From contig RCSZ01000013.1 in assembly GCA_014898425.1 (NCBI GenBank), forward strand, positions 1,240,001-1,304,000: a stretch of DNA of 64,000 bases, written 5' to 3'. This document shows, one piece after another, positions 1 to 11,031 of this stretch. Each line of letters begins with the position of its first letter. Within the stretch, counting starts at the first letter, position 1. Made by a program: the position numbers and the translations under genes. The notes beneath the pieces were generated by a model, which saw only the letters and a program-made list of their open reading frames with translations, did not search any database and was not told the DNA's origin. The stretch is from Botryotinia globosa. Lineage: Eukaryota; Ascomycota; Leotiomycetes; Helotiales; Sclerotiniaceae.

Positions 1-474
1 CCTTCATATTTCATCCATAGTGTGTGAACAAGGGAATTCACCCATAGGGAATTCACTTCAAGGAAATGACTCCAATACAAAGACTACTGTATTGAAGAGA
101 TTAAGCGGATGCGAAAGAGACTAGCTCTTTCAATAGCGCCTATATAAGGCCCACTACTTTCCCATTTAGCTAGCTCTTTAGATAGAATACAATTAGACAT
201 ACAGGACCTACATTACATGTGGGTACTACGTCTTCCGTATCCTTCTCGAACCAACACATAGCCTTCAAGTATACCCAGACATACATTGAAAGTACATCTT
301 CAATTACTGTTACCAAGAAGAGTGAGATTGTCTTACGCAAGATTGAACTTCTTGAGTATATTTTCAAGGGACAAAGATCCGCAAATTCAGTTAGTTAAGA
401 AATAATAACATTTGCCGAGACTCTGGTTCAAATTTATGTTACCATCGGCGAAACAACCAAGGTTACCGAGTGGT

Positions 475-1135
475 AAAAATAATTCTTAAAATAATTTGAA
501 AAAGTTTGAAAAAATTATTATTAATTTAAAATCTAAATGTTTTCAATCTTTTTATAATATTTTTATATAGTTTCTAAAAACATTATTAAAATTGTTACAA
601 AGATTTTAAAAAATACACAAAAAATCTAAAATAAAAATAATTTTAATAATATATTGAAAAAATCTAAAATAATAATAATTATATTTTGTATTTATATTTT
701 GTATTTGTTTATAGTATTTATATATATTTATTATGTCATATATCAAAAAGATTATAAATTTTTTGAAAAGATTTTAAATAAAAATATTTTTTATAATAAA
801 TTAAATAAAATTTAAGATTTAAAATCAATAGTTCTTAATTTTTATAATAAAATATTTTAAAAGAATTATAAATATTCCCCCCCCCAAAAAATTAAATAAA
901 AATAATTTTCATTATACATTTAATAAAATTTGAATTAATTAATTAGAAATTTTATATTATGAGATTTTACATTTATTTATAACATTTATATATGTTTATC
1001 TTAATCTATTTAAAAAAAATGGAAATGAATTAAATACAATTTGAAAAAAAAAAATTAATTCTAAATTATTATTGAATTGTAATATTTTAATATATTTGTT
1101 ATAAAATTTATTAAAAATATTATAAATTTTACCTA
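475..1135. repeat. extreme AT-rich block, probable mutation-decayed repeat
   Basis: About 650 bp made almost entirely of A and T, including long runs of AATAATTTT-like words, with one poly-C run near 877. There is no recognisable transposase or terminal repeat. In filamentous ascomycetes such blocks commonly derive from transposons hit by repeat-induced point mutation (C to T). That origin is inferred from composition only. Confidence 0.5.
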
Positions 1136-1152
1136 CGTCCGACGATAAGAGG

Positions 1153-1197
1153 CTCTCTTAACCCTTGTCTCTTCGCTACGACAAGGGTTAAGAGGCC
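1153..1197. repeat. long hairpin (inverted repeat)
   Basis: The arm CTCTTAACCCTTGT at 1155-1168 is matched exactly by its reverse complement at 1181-1194, separated by a 12-nt loop. With one bulged T the pairing extends to GGC/GCC at the outer ends. It sits at the edge of the AT-rich block, so it may be a remnant terminal structure of an element; no function is shown. Confidence 0.6.
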
Positions 1198-2300
1198 ATT
1201 TCATCCTTATTTATTTTTTAATTAAAATTTAAAGCATTCAAATCTTGTCGTTCTATTCTATATAATAGAATATATAATTCCTAGTTTATATCAACTTTAA
1301 TGATTGAAAATGTATAATAGAATATTTGAATATATCAATTATAGATTTGACTAACACTTTTTTAGATTCTCTAAAAAGGATATCTATTTTAGATTTTCTA
1401 AAAAAAATTTCTTAAAAAAAATTTCTTTTGAGGGTCTTAATGCAGGATTTATTTGGGTTTGTTGATAGCATTAATAGAAGTTTCTTAGCGTTACCTCATT
1501 GTTCTGTTGATTTGTACTATAAGATCTGCATAAAATAAATACATATGTTACTCAAGCTGCTGGCTACTGCAGTTTTCGACACTACCTTTAGCATTGTGAA
1601 GCCAGTGCTTTAATTAATTAGCGAAGCCACAATTGCTTAACTTTCAGCGTCCATCAAATCGCCCATACTCTCATTGCAAAAAAAAGAAACACGCTCTAAT
1701 TACACACAAGCACGCAATACAGGGATTGTCGCCAAGACTCTTTGATTACTATCAAAACTCTCTTGGCAGAAGTTCTCATAGATTAAAGAAATTCGTCTCA
1801 AGGAGTTCGGATAGCTCACAACATTGTCTCTCAGTGGAGCCCATCCTGAAGAACCCATAAAACCTCTCATCACAGCCGGGTCTCGATCCCCATTGCGGCA
1901 AATGTCAATCGCGGAGTGACATCTCCCGTGTGGGGACCCCAGAAATTAGTTTATTAATAGCCGGCCCGAGCCTCCGATTATCCCCTGCGTGTAGATTTTG
2001 GATGTGGAATTTCTCCGTCGCCCAATCTTATCGTCCGGGTTCCTGATCATGTGGATGTACGACTGGTGATGTGTGAGGGATCGACAGGGTATAAGGATGG
2101 CTCGGAATAACTTCATCTATTCGGATACTACCTGTCATGGATCTTTTCGGCATTGTGGGAGGTGCTTCCCTTAGTTCCGGTGGTGGAATTGGGGTATATA
2201 GATCTGTTGCTCTGAGCATAGAACCCCCCGGGATATTCATATTGTATTTTTTACTTTTGAAGCTCAAGTCTGTGTGATTCGAGAAAAGAGATATTCAATC

Positions 2301-3836
2301 ATGCTTTTGAAAAATCTCATCTCCGCGATTGGAGCCTTTGCGGCTTCGGTGGATGCTACTATTTACTATGCAGGAGTAGCTGAGAGTGGTGGAGAGTTTG
2401 GAGTTTATAGTATGTGTTTCTGCAATCATTATATTCTCTATAATCTGGAAATAGCTCAGATTGTGTTGAACTTGGACGGTCTATTGCTAACATCAAATAG
2501 GTGGAACCGGTACCGTGGGAACAGGATTACCGGGTGTGTTTGGCCAGGATTATGCTTTCATTAACAAATCTGCCATTGATGTTTACGTGGATAAGAATAA
2601 GGTAGGTTGATGCTCTTGAAATTTCTTCAATGGTCCCTTGAGAGAACAGTTCGTTGCAGCAGAGATAGTTGACTAAGAACGTCCTAGGTAAACTTATTCC
2701 GAGTAGCATTTCTACTCGAGCGAATGTGTCCTCCAGCTACAGGCTTAGGTGCTACATTCGACGAAACAGTAAGTCTCTTCAACCTCCCTCTTCGTCATCA
2801 ACTGGGCTCACATATCAAACAGCATTACGCCTACTACGCAGATGCGATTAACTACATCACCAAAACCAAGTCTGCATATGCGATCCTGGACCCTCACAAC
2901 TATATGCGCTACAATGATCCTTCTTCTCAACCATACTCAGGATCTGTTATCGGCAACACAACAGATCCTAAAGCTGCAACCACGGCACAATTTGCTGCAT
3001 TTTGGGGAGAGTTGGCGAAGAGATTTAAGAGTAATACGAAAGTCATCTTTGGGTTGATGAATGAGGTCAGTTGATACTATTTATGTTCTGGAAGAAATCG
3101 ATCAAGTCTAACGAAAGCGTTAGCCCCATGACATGCCTACAAGCTTGGTAGTCGCAAATGATCAAGCTGCGATCACTGCGATCCGTAAGGTCGGAGCAAA
3201 GAACTTGTGAGTAATTCAAATATTTAGATACAATCGAGACAATGGCTAACCAAAGAATACAGGATCTTGGCACCAGGAAACTCGTGGACAGGAGGTCATG
3301 CTTGGACCGAAGGTAGCGACCCATCCAGTGCTTTAATGCAAACGCTCCAGGATCCTCTCAACAATACCGCAATCGACATCCACGAGTATCTCGATGTCGA
3401 TTTCTCAGGTGGTCACTCTGTCTGTGCATCTCCAGCTCCAGAACTTCTCGCCCCTCTGACCGCTTGGCTCAAAACGTACAATCTCAAAGCCATGATCACT
3501 GAATTTGGTGGTGCTAACGGTACTGAATGCGCTCCATACATCAAGGGAATTGTTGATTACATGGCGCAGAATAAGGAGTATATAGGATGGACAGCATGGG
3601 CCGCTGGTCCCTTCTGGGGAACTTATTCGCCATGTTGTGCGGATTCGCAACAGTGGGGAAGTTTGGAACCGGGAAGTCTTGCTTCGGATGGAAGTCCTGG
3701 GTGAGTTTTGATGTTCGTTGAATGAAAGATGCATATGCTAATTGATGATAGATTGTATACGACTGTTTGGTTGAATGTCATTCAACCATTGTTGCCGAAG
3801 ACTTTGCAGAAGTCGGGAGCGGCGACTGTGCATTAA
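2301..3836 (+). CDS. secreted endo-beta-1,4-glucanase, GH5
   Basis: Exons 2301-2409, 2501-2601, 2688-2768, 2823-3065, 3124-3206, 3263-3700 and 3752-3836 give 379 residues. The start is the ATG that opens a signal peptide of about 19 residues (MLLKNLISAIGAF..., ending near VDA). The family acid/base motif is LMNEPHDMP, with the glutamate at residue 178 and the NE|P codons split by an intron. The nucleophile motif ITEFGG has its glutamate at residue 286. FRVAFLLER and LDPHNYMRY are further GH5 hallmarks. No carbohydrate-binding module or linker is present, so this is a compact catalytic-domain enzyme cutting internal beta-1,4 bonds of cellulose or related glucans outside the cell. It stands alone next to an AT-rich block. 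Sister GH5 specificities such as xyloglucanase cannot be excluded. Confidence 0.92.
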
Positions 3837-6800
3837 ACTTAGTCGTGGTGTGATACGAGTGTTGTGATTTGAATCAATATCGACGTCACTTTTTGTGCGA
3901 TTCTGTTTGTTAGGATATGATGTCTGGATGACACGAAAACAGTTAGTTCTATGTATAGAAATTTGAATTTGATCTTCTAGTCTATCCCACAAATGACACG
4001 AGCGTTCCGGGCTCGGGGTTAGATGCCCTAACATTAGTGAGTCGTGTTTATGTAGATATATTACTAGCAGTCGTAACATAATGCTTGTTATATATCATTC
4101 TGAAGATAATAAGTCAGTGAAATGCGTTACCTTGCTATTAGATAGTTTCACCTCGCCGTTGTGAAATCAATAAATACAGACCCAATCAATCAATAAACAC
4201 TCCGCCAATTATTAAGTCTTTCATCTCAAATTAGCCTTTGCTTTCAATGGATTCTTACTCTATATGAGTTGAGATATTACGAACAAATAATTGGCGATAG
4301 TTAAATTGGAAATGATACAAAAAAAAGCATTCATTAGATTTAAATATACATGTTGTGTAACTGTTGTTGCACAGCGTACCTATCCATGGATGTATAAACA
4401 TTTCTTTAGCGTTGTCCACGGGTACGGGTAGTCTTGGTGGTCAGCCTAAGCCTTATCGCAGACAGCCACGCGGAAGCCATACCGTTATCTTCTAGATGTG
4501 CGGGGGCTAGCGGCCTGTGGCTGGTGTGTGTGGAGTTCATATACGTCATGGATCCATGGATACGTCTAGAACCCCTCGTTTTCTCTTGGCCCAGCGACAA
4601 CTATTTCATTGTTAGCTACTGTAAGAGGACCAGAACTATAAAGTTATAAATATGGATTAATTAAACAATAAACAACTCTGCGCCATCATCACTGCTCCTT
4701 GTCGGATAAGGCGAACACACCTTGGAGTCTGATGCCATCTATCTTCTAACCGCTACTACTCCTTCCCCAACAACTGGAAGCATCTCAACCATATATCAAA
4801 TCATAACAATCCAATCTTGTGTAATTCATTAGCGCCAGTCCATGTCCCAGAACAATAGTTCCTCACCTCCGTCTAATTAATAACTCCATCAATGTTACCA
4901 TGAATACCAATACACCCATCGACAATTGAAATTATCTAGCCGCCATTTGAAGGTCTACCTTTCCTTAAATATCATCCCCAAGTCTGATTGCATGATATAA
5001 ATCTCGCCGACTGCGTTACTTGATGTAGCTCTATCGTAGGTTTAGGTATAGGTTCTGCTGTAGCAAATGTCATAGCCGGAACGAACATGGCGAAATTTTG
5101 GAACTGATTTGTCGCACGATGGGGAACGGGTCTGATTGAATGGAGGTGGCTGTTGGTATCATCGTAAAATGAGATATGAGCCTGGCTAGGAAGACTGGAA
5201 TATTCTGAGACTGAAGGTATTCTACTGGGAAGACCAGAAGATGCTGGGATCGGATATTCTCGACTGGAGAAGAGGCGCGTAGCTCGTGGTCCCGACTCAA
5301 GATCCGGCCCTGGTATGTCTACTTGATTAGCCTTTGAGTTCTGGGTCATCCCTTTATGGTTTGTTACATATCTGGGGCAGCTTTTGATTTGCACATGACA
5401 TAGAGAGAAATAATTGCAAGGAGAACACTTGTCAGACCAAAGCATATAGCGATGATATCGTCGATAGCAACTAAATGGACTGGTTAGAATTAGAGTAGAC
5501 GTGAATTTCCGTCGTTGGTATCGTAGGTTGAAGAAATTTTTACCGATGCATGATGAGAATAATGGGCGTTTTGCGTAATAGGCAATGTCTATCCGACCTG
5601 GTTGTACTGTGTGAAGAATAGCTGATGATATGGACTTCTTTGTATGTATATCTGCTTCGAGTACAAGTAATTGTGTTTTGAAAAGACCCTTGTAAGTTCA
5701 ACTGTTCAAAATTGAGTTGGAAAGCCTAGCAAGACTGCAAACCACAAGGGAAGGATGGTTCATTTCAAACTTCAATGAAGAAAGATGGCATGCAAATGCT
5801 AGAGATTACTAGATTCTTCATAAACATAGGATTTTCAGCATAGCCCAGCGATTATGCACCCGGTGTCTGCTGCTACGAGCCTGCTCCATTATCGTTCGAT
5901 GGAGAAAGATGCTACTCTTCGGTAGTTTACCGCAATTCCAACCGATCGGATGACAGGAACCGAGCCGAGAGTACTACTTTTGTTCAATACTCATCATTGG
6001 AACAATCCAGTGAAACGCTGACTTGCTGAGAATCTTTTGTGCTGAGTGAACATGGGTGCGGCATTTGACAACTACCTAGGTATAACCCGACCATCCCTTT
6101 CATTGCTCATTGAACGAATGTCTGGAATTTGGGCGTCCTTGAATCTTCAATAGCATATTTTTTTGTAAATGCTCTATTCTTCGAGGTCCTGCCCAGGTAT
6201 TTCGATCATACAAGGTGTTTTTACAAGAGCTGAAAAGCATAGACAACGACAATCAAGCTTCCAAAGCGTAATATCAAAAGTAGCATGTGTAGCAAAACAA
6301 CAGAGCTACCATTTTCTCGCAAACACCGAATATTTCAAAGACTCAGTATGGGCGAAGTTCAACTTAATCTCTATCAGCCTCTTCGTTCTGTATTCGCGTC
6401 TCTAATTACCCAATATAGTTCGTCCAAGCTTGAGTGCTGCTCTGGTACAAGTCATTCGATCAGTTACAGCCAAAGTTTCAATTCAACTTCCAGGTATTTT
6501 GTGTTATATTCAAGATGATAACATGCAACTTTGAATGCCAATCCGTATCACGGTATATCTATAGCACCAAAATCATCATAATCATCTTGCCCTCGAAGGA
6601 TTATCGAGCGTGATTCATAAAGATACAGCCTCTTGAGTGCACATGAAGTTTAGGATCTTGACGGAGAGAAACGTTCTAGACCGATCGAAATCTTTAACAT
6701 GATTATGACCTCAAGGTGGATCTGGAGGTTGGACATGGCACGAATGATTTTATTGATGTGTTGGTCACGTGTGTTGAATCGCTGTCGGTCTGTGCATACA

Positions 6801-7498
6801 GTTGATAAGCGAATGAAAGACTAGCTCGAAACCGACCAGGTAGTCTCGAGCGTTCAACTTTCTCGATGTTGGTTGAAAAGGTCTAAACATCCAACCCTCG
6901 AATTTGACATACCTCGATTCCCTCCTTACTGTTTCTATCAATTTTATATCTGTAAACATTCCAAGTCCTTGTTGTTTCTTGTTTGTTGTTGTTGCTTTTG
7001 TTCTATTTCGTCGTTCCCCATGTAAATTCCTACAGAGTAGAAACCTGCTTTTTGCTCCTGTAATTTAGTGAACTTGGCCAATCAGAGCTAAGTAGCCCTG
7101 CCATTTACGAATCCTATTCCAAGGTATTTTGAAAGTTTGCCAACAGATCACCCCTGGGATGTGACCGGCGTACTGCAATATTCACTGCAGTTATACTCTG
7201 TGCCTGCAAAATGACATCGTCGACCCAAAACAGGGTCGCACCCCTGTCCAACCTGATAAATGTATAGATAGCATTTCATTAGTAGGTCCATTGGACCCTA
7301 AAATCAATCTGTTGTACTCTCCTCTGTAATCAATCGCCTATCTTTTGCGACATAAACATATGAACAAGGCGTTGATTTTGAGTACATTTTGTGATTTCAG
7401 TTATTGATTGAAACCCACAAATTTGGGCTGATACGACAATTTTACCAAATCTTTGTTGTATGGATTAACGCACAACAATTGAAGAAAGCGCCCCCAAA
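3837..7498. other. 3.7-kb intergenic region
   Basis: Several ORFs of 60-157 codons occur on both strands, but none shows a domain, a consistent start or a clean splice partner. The longest (minus, 4972-5445) lacks protein-family features. A minus-strand frame near 5364-5545 encodes one hydrophobic segment after a plausible intron, but no initiating Met could be connected. I see no supported gene here; it may hold regulatory DNA or a lineage-specific transcript. Confidence 0.45.
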
Positions 7499-9617
7499 AT
7501 GGCTCACCAAGACTCACCACAGTCTTCGACAACTGAGAACCCGATTGTTGCAGTTGGTAGGAAAGTAAAGTCGGTTCTGAGCACACACCAACGACCCACC
7601 ATTCGTATCTATCGCGACTCGTCGACTGCCGAATCACGGAATGTACCCTCAACAAGAGACTTTTCCGAGAAATCTACCTCCACCTCGTTACCTCATGGAA
7701 GTACCCAACAAGACCGTACAGGGATTTCAGAACAATCCGTCACTCAAGCGGCAAAGCACCCTCTTCCATCGCAAGGAAATGTATTTACCAATCGCTTTCG
7801 ATCGCTATTTGGCCGAGGGGAATACTCTAAAGAGCCTGAATCTTATGAGCATGAATATGACCCTGATATGGTAGATTTGCTAGATGTTATGGGCATGTAT
7901 AGCCATACCAGCTTTTCAGCTACAAGACTGACTCTCTGCAGATCCTGAAATATCTACTCTCTCCACACTTACCAATGTCCAAAATTCCCTCTTTGTGCCT
8001 CAAATGGGAGGTTTCGTTAACCGTCAGCCGACATATAAACTGTCTGAACGCCCGGGGGAAGTGCGCACGATTGATAAGATCAAAGCAAAGTTGAAGAATC
8101 TACGCAGTCCAGAAAAGCAAGCGGATGGTGATACATGGAAACCGCCAAAATTAGAGTATGCCGTTTTGCCTGATGGAGAAAGGCTTGGTGGTTGGACGCC
8201 CGCCGAGGTGGATGAGCTAGATGATCTTGTTAGACATCAACTTCATTCCCGACGAGCGAAATTCAAGCGTTCAATGAAAGGATTCGGACAGTATGTTCGC
8301 AGACGTGAGTTAACTTTTCACTCTTAGTCCGCTTTGACTAACTTCATTCGCATAGCTTTGGGACTATTCATCACAGTTTACGCAACCTTGATCACGTTAT
8401 TCGGTGCGGCCTGGGTACTTTTCCTCATCGGCTGGATATCCCTAGGTTCTCGAAAAGCTTATATTGTCAACATTGTTGATAACGTGCTGGTTGCTCTTTT
8501 CGCAATCATTGGTGATGGTCTAGCCCCTTTCCGTGCAGTTGATACCTACCACATGGCCTATATTGCACACTATCACCGCAAAACCTGGAAACGTCGCGAG
8601 AAACTCGGTCTCCCAGAGCTATGGGATCATAACGATCTCCCAGAACAACGCAAGGAAGATATTGCTCCACCTCCTCAAGTCGATATTGAGAGTCTATGCG
8701 CCCGTCGAATGCCAAAAAGTTTTGCACGTAGAGTTGCGCCACGCATACCCAAGAAGTACGCCGATAGAATGATTGCTCGGAATCAAATAGAAGTAGAGCC
8801 AAATTACGAATATACCGTCCTCTCATCAGAAGAACAGAGTGTCCTAGAATACCACGAACGAAAATTCTCCAAAAGTCACACATTCTATAAGCCACACGAG
8901 ACAGAGACCCACTACGCATTCCCTTTGAAATTACTTTTTGCTGTCGTCATATTACTCGATTTACATTCTTGTCTTCAGATCACGTTAGGTGCATGTACGT
9001 GGGGAATTTCGTACAAAACTCGACCATTCGCCCTCACGACAGTCATTCTATGCTGTAGTATCACTTGCAACATCATGGGAGGTGTTCTAATATCCATGGG
9101 CGACAAACGTACACGAAAACATGACGTAATTGAAAAGATGATGAAGCAAGAACTTACCTCTGAAGCTATCGATACGATAAATACCCGAAGACTCAAAGAA
9201 GCAGAAGAAAGAGGAGAAATAGATCCAGAGATTAGAAAACGAAGAGAAGAGCAAAAAGACAGAGAGGAAAATGAAGAAATCAAGAAAAGCTGGAAGAGTG
9301 TACCAAGTTTGCCGAAAAAGTTGCTGGGCAAGGGCGAGGATCATAGACAACCGAGTCTGCCTGTGGAAGCGAGGAGTTCGAGTTCGAGTGCGCATGTAGA
9401 TTCGCCGAAAAGAGCAGGCTCAAGTTCTTCGAAAGATAAGAAGTCGAGCAGAAGTGGTAGTACAGCGTTACAACCTGTACAAGAAACTCCAACAGCAGCT
9501 CAGCCAACGTATCCACAGCCAGTAGCGAGAAGAGGGGAGGGCGTGTTACCGCCTAAGAAAGGGGTGGGGCAAAAAGTTTTGGCAGGGTTCAGGAAGGCTG
9601 ATTTGGATAGAAGCTAG
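7499..9617 (+). CDS. DUF2985-family integral membrane protein
   Basis: Exons 7499-7892, 7942-8304 and 8356-9617 give 672 residues. Intron 1 appears to use a GC donor (GG|GCATGT ... CTGCAG); only this join keeps the frame and gives LLDVMDPEISTL followed by VPQMGGFVNR. Hydrophobic segments lie at about residues 254-282 (LGLFITVYATLITLFGAAW), 287-308, 443-468 and 472-495. Between the pairs is a basic cytosolic-looking stretch (HRKTWKRREKLG). The N-terminus is polar and Ser/Thr-rich; the C-terminus is a charged Glu/Lys/Arg helix followed by a Ser- and Pro-rich tail. This matches the fungal DUF2985 architecture, whose biochemical role is unknown. No operon-like neighbour gives a hint. Confidence 0.85.
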
Positions 9618-10460
9618 TGGCACTTCTTTTTTCACTTGATGAAGAGTGATCTAGGAGGACCACTATGACGAGAATATGGTTTTTGTCAAAAGATGCGATG
9701 TATATCTATCGGAATTTTAGCGAGGCGTTTTTTGGGGGGGTCCAAACGAGCGAAGATACTAAGTTTCTATTATACCTGTATGGAATACTACATCATGAGA
9801 GAATAACGAGTATTATATAATAAAGATTTCCAATAATTTTCTGCCATTTTTCTGCACAACATCATGATCATTGCTAGTTAACAGTATTGCACCCGAAAAG
9901 AGAAAGTGACTTCAAAGCTACCTCTCCTAAATGATTCATTGAAGGTAGTCCATTCAGCAACTCACGTGATCGAGGAATTGGGTTGATACTCCACTTCCAC
10001 GAATGAAAGAAAGAGTTCACTAACTATGTGACAATCAAATCACTTTTGAGAAAAACATAGTAAATTTAGAATAAAGTTAAGCGCTTCTTGCATAGTGAGT
10101 TGAGTCTGGTCTCATTTTAGAAAAGCATTATGATATCTGGAAAATTGAGTTCGATCATTGTTATTTCCCTACTCATTTTCCCAGAAACTTCATTCCCGCG
10201 CCCGATTTACTACTGAAACATCAAGAACTAATTCCCAAACTACGGGCTTTGAAAGTGTGCAGAACGTATTTTAGATCGAAGCCATCTGCCCAAATTCCGC
10301 AAATGCAAGATCCCATCCACGACATGTGAAATTTCGAATGTTTTGTAACATTATAGTTCTCCATCCCACAGCTCTCCTTCCTCCCAATACACTCAAGCCC
10401 AAATACCAAATTCGACACAGATGCAGCGGATATCGGAACAAAAACAGTCAGCAGAAGCAA
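9618..10460. other. intergenic region
   Basis: This is the shared 3' space between a plus-strand and a minus-strand gene (convergent). It contains an ACTCACGTGATCG palindromic E-box-like site near 9960 and an AT-rich stretch at 9820-9840 that may serve polyadenylation of the DUF2985 gene. No coding region is seen. Confidence 0.5.
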
Positions 10461-11031
10461 TTACATAGGAATCTTAGACGTAGGTGGAGGTTGAACCCAA
10501 GCTACCGTTGCATCTCCGCGTGCTAGAGGAATCTTCGAAGTTGGTGGTGGTGGAACCCAGACGATGGTTTCGTCTCCGCGCTTTTTCTGGCCTGTTATGA
10601 ATGTTGGGACGAGGATTTCGAGAGGTTGGTCTGTGTTTTTGCGGCTGAGAGCTCGTTCGATTGTTTTGTCTTCACGCTTTTTCTCGTTGGGTTCGTCTAT
10701 GCTTTTGCGACCAAGAGCTCGCTCGATGGCTTTGTCTGTAGTTAAGGTTGCATCGTTTTCGGCGATTGTTGAGATGTAGTGAGCGTCGGTTTCGGAGCCA
10801 TGTTGGGCGAGGATTATAGGGTTAGGTTCATTGTGCTCGATGATCTCGTAGTTTCCTTCTGTTTATTTGTGAGTTACATTCTGGGTTTTCATAGTACTTT
10901 TGGCACTATTCGCTATTATCCAGGTGCTAGGAAATATTTCAACTCTCTTACATACCTTGTGAAGCTACTGGAGCTGAAAGTCCAACGACAGTGAGAGAAG
11001 AGAGAACGGCGAGGAACTTTTGAAGATGCAT
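10461..11031 (-). CDS. small secreted repeat protein with Kex2-like sites (candidate peptide precursor)
   Basis: Exon 1 is 11031-10956 and exon 2 is 10858-10461, with a 97-nt GT-AG intron; together 474 nt, 157 residues. The N-terminus is a clear signal peptide (MHLQKFLAVLSSLTVVGLSA). The mature part has two kinds of duplicated unit. Unit A, about residues 67-106, has the core DKxIERALxRK twice, with KKRE between the copies. Unit B, residues 119-157, has RGDxTxxWVxPPPTSKIP twice, the first copy preceded by the tribasic KKR and the second by LAR. Each B copy begins with RGD. There is no Cys-rich core and no enzyme domain. Repeats bounded by basic sites behind a signal peptide are the pattern of fungal Kex2-processed repeat proteins and of ribosomally made cyclic peptide precursors. 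No UstYa-type oxidase gene is visible within the window, so modification is not implied. Family identity is unknown to me. Confidence 0.72.
10464..10580 (-). repeat. two tandem coding repeats (RGD...WV.PPPTSKIP units)
   Basis: Within exon 2 of the secreted repeat protein, two copies of an approximately 20-codon unit follow each other. They differ at several positions (for example ETIVWVPPPP versus ATVAWVQPPP) while keeping the tryptophan, the triple proline and TSKIP. The divergence shows this is not a recent slippage event. Confidence 0.8.

Larger units (their letters stand above)
1..2300. other. AT-rich gene-free region upstream of the GH5 gene
   Basis: No convincing coding exon is visible. 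Positions about 475-1135 are almost pure A/T with no ORF of note, which fits mutation-degraded repeat DNA. Positions 1153-1197 hold a near-perfect hairpin listed separately. Positions 1-60 carry a short direct repeat of AGGGAATTCAC. From about 1900 the composition returns to normal; a GTGGGGACCCC palindrome at 1930-1940 contains a GTGGGG core matching the CreA-type SYGGRG consensus, and a TATA-like GGTATATAG lies near 2193. Both could belong to the promoter of the downstream endoglucanase; that assignment is inference. Confidence 0.6.

Noticed and set aside
4972..5445. 157-codon minus-strand ORF
   Set aside because: No domain, no signal peptide and no consistent splice partners; codon content looks random.
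5364..5725. Minus-strand frame with a hydrophobic segment (AICFGLTSVLLAIISLYV) after a plausible intron
   Set aside because: The upstream frame runs into a stop with no Met, and the downstream ORF cannot be joined in phase.
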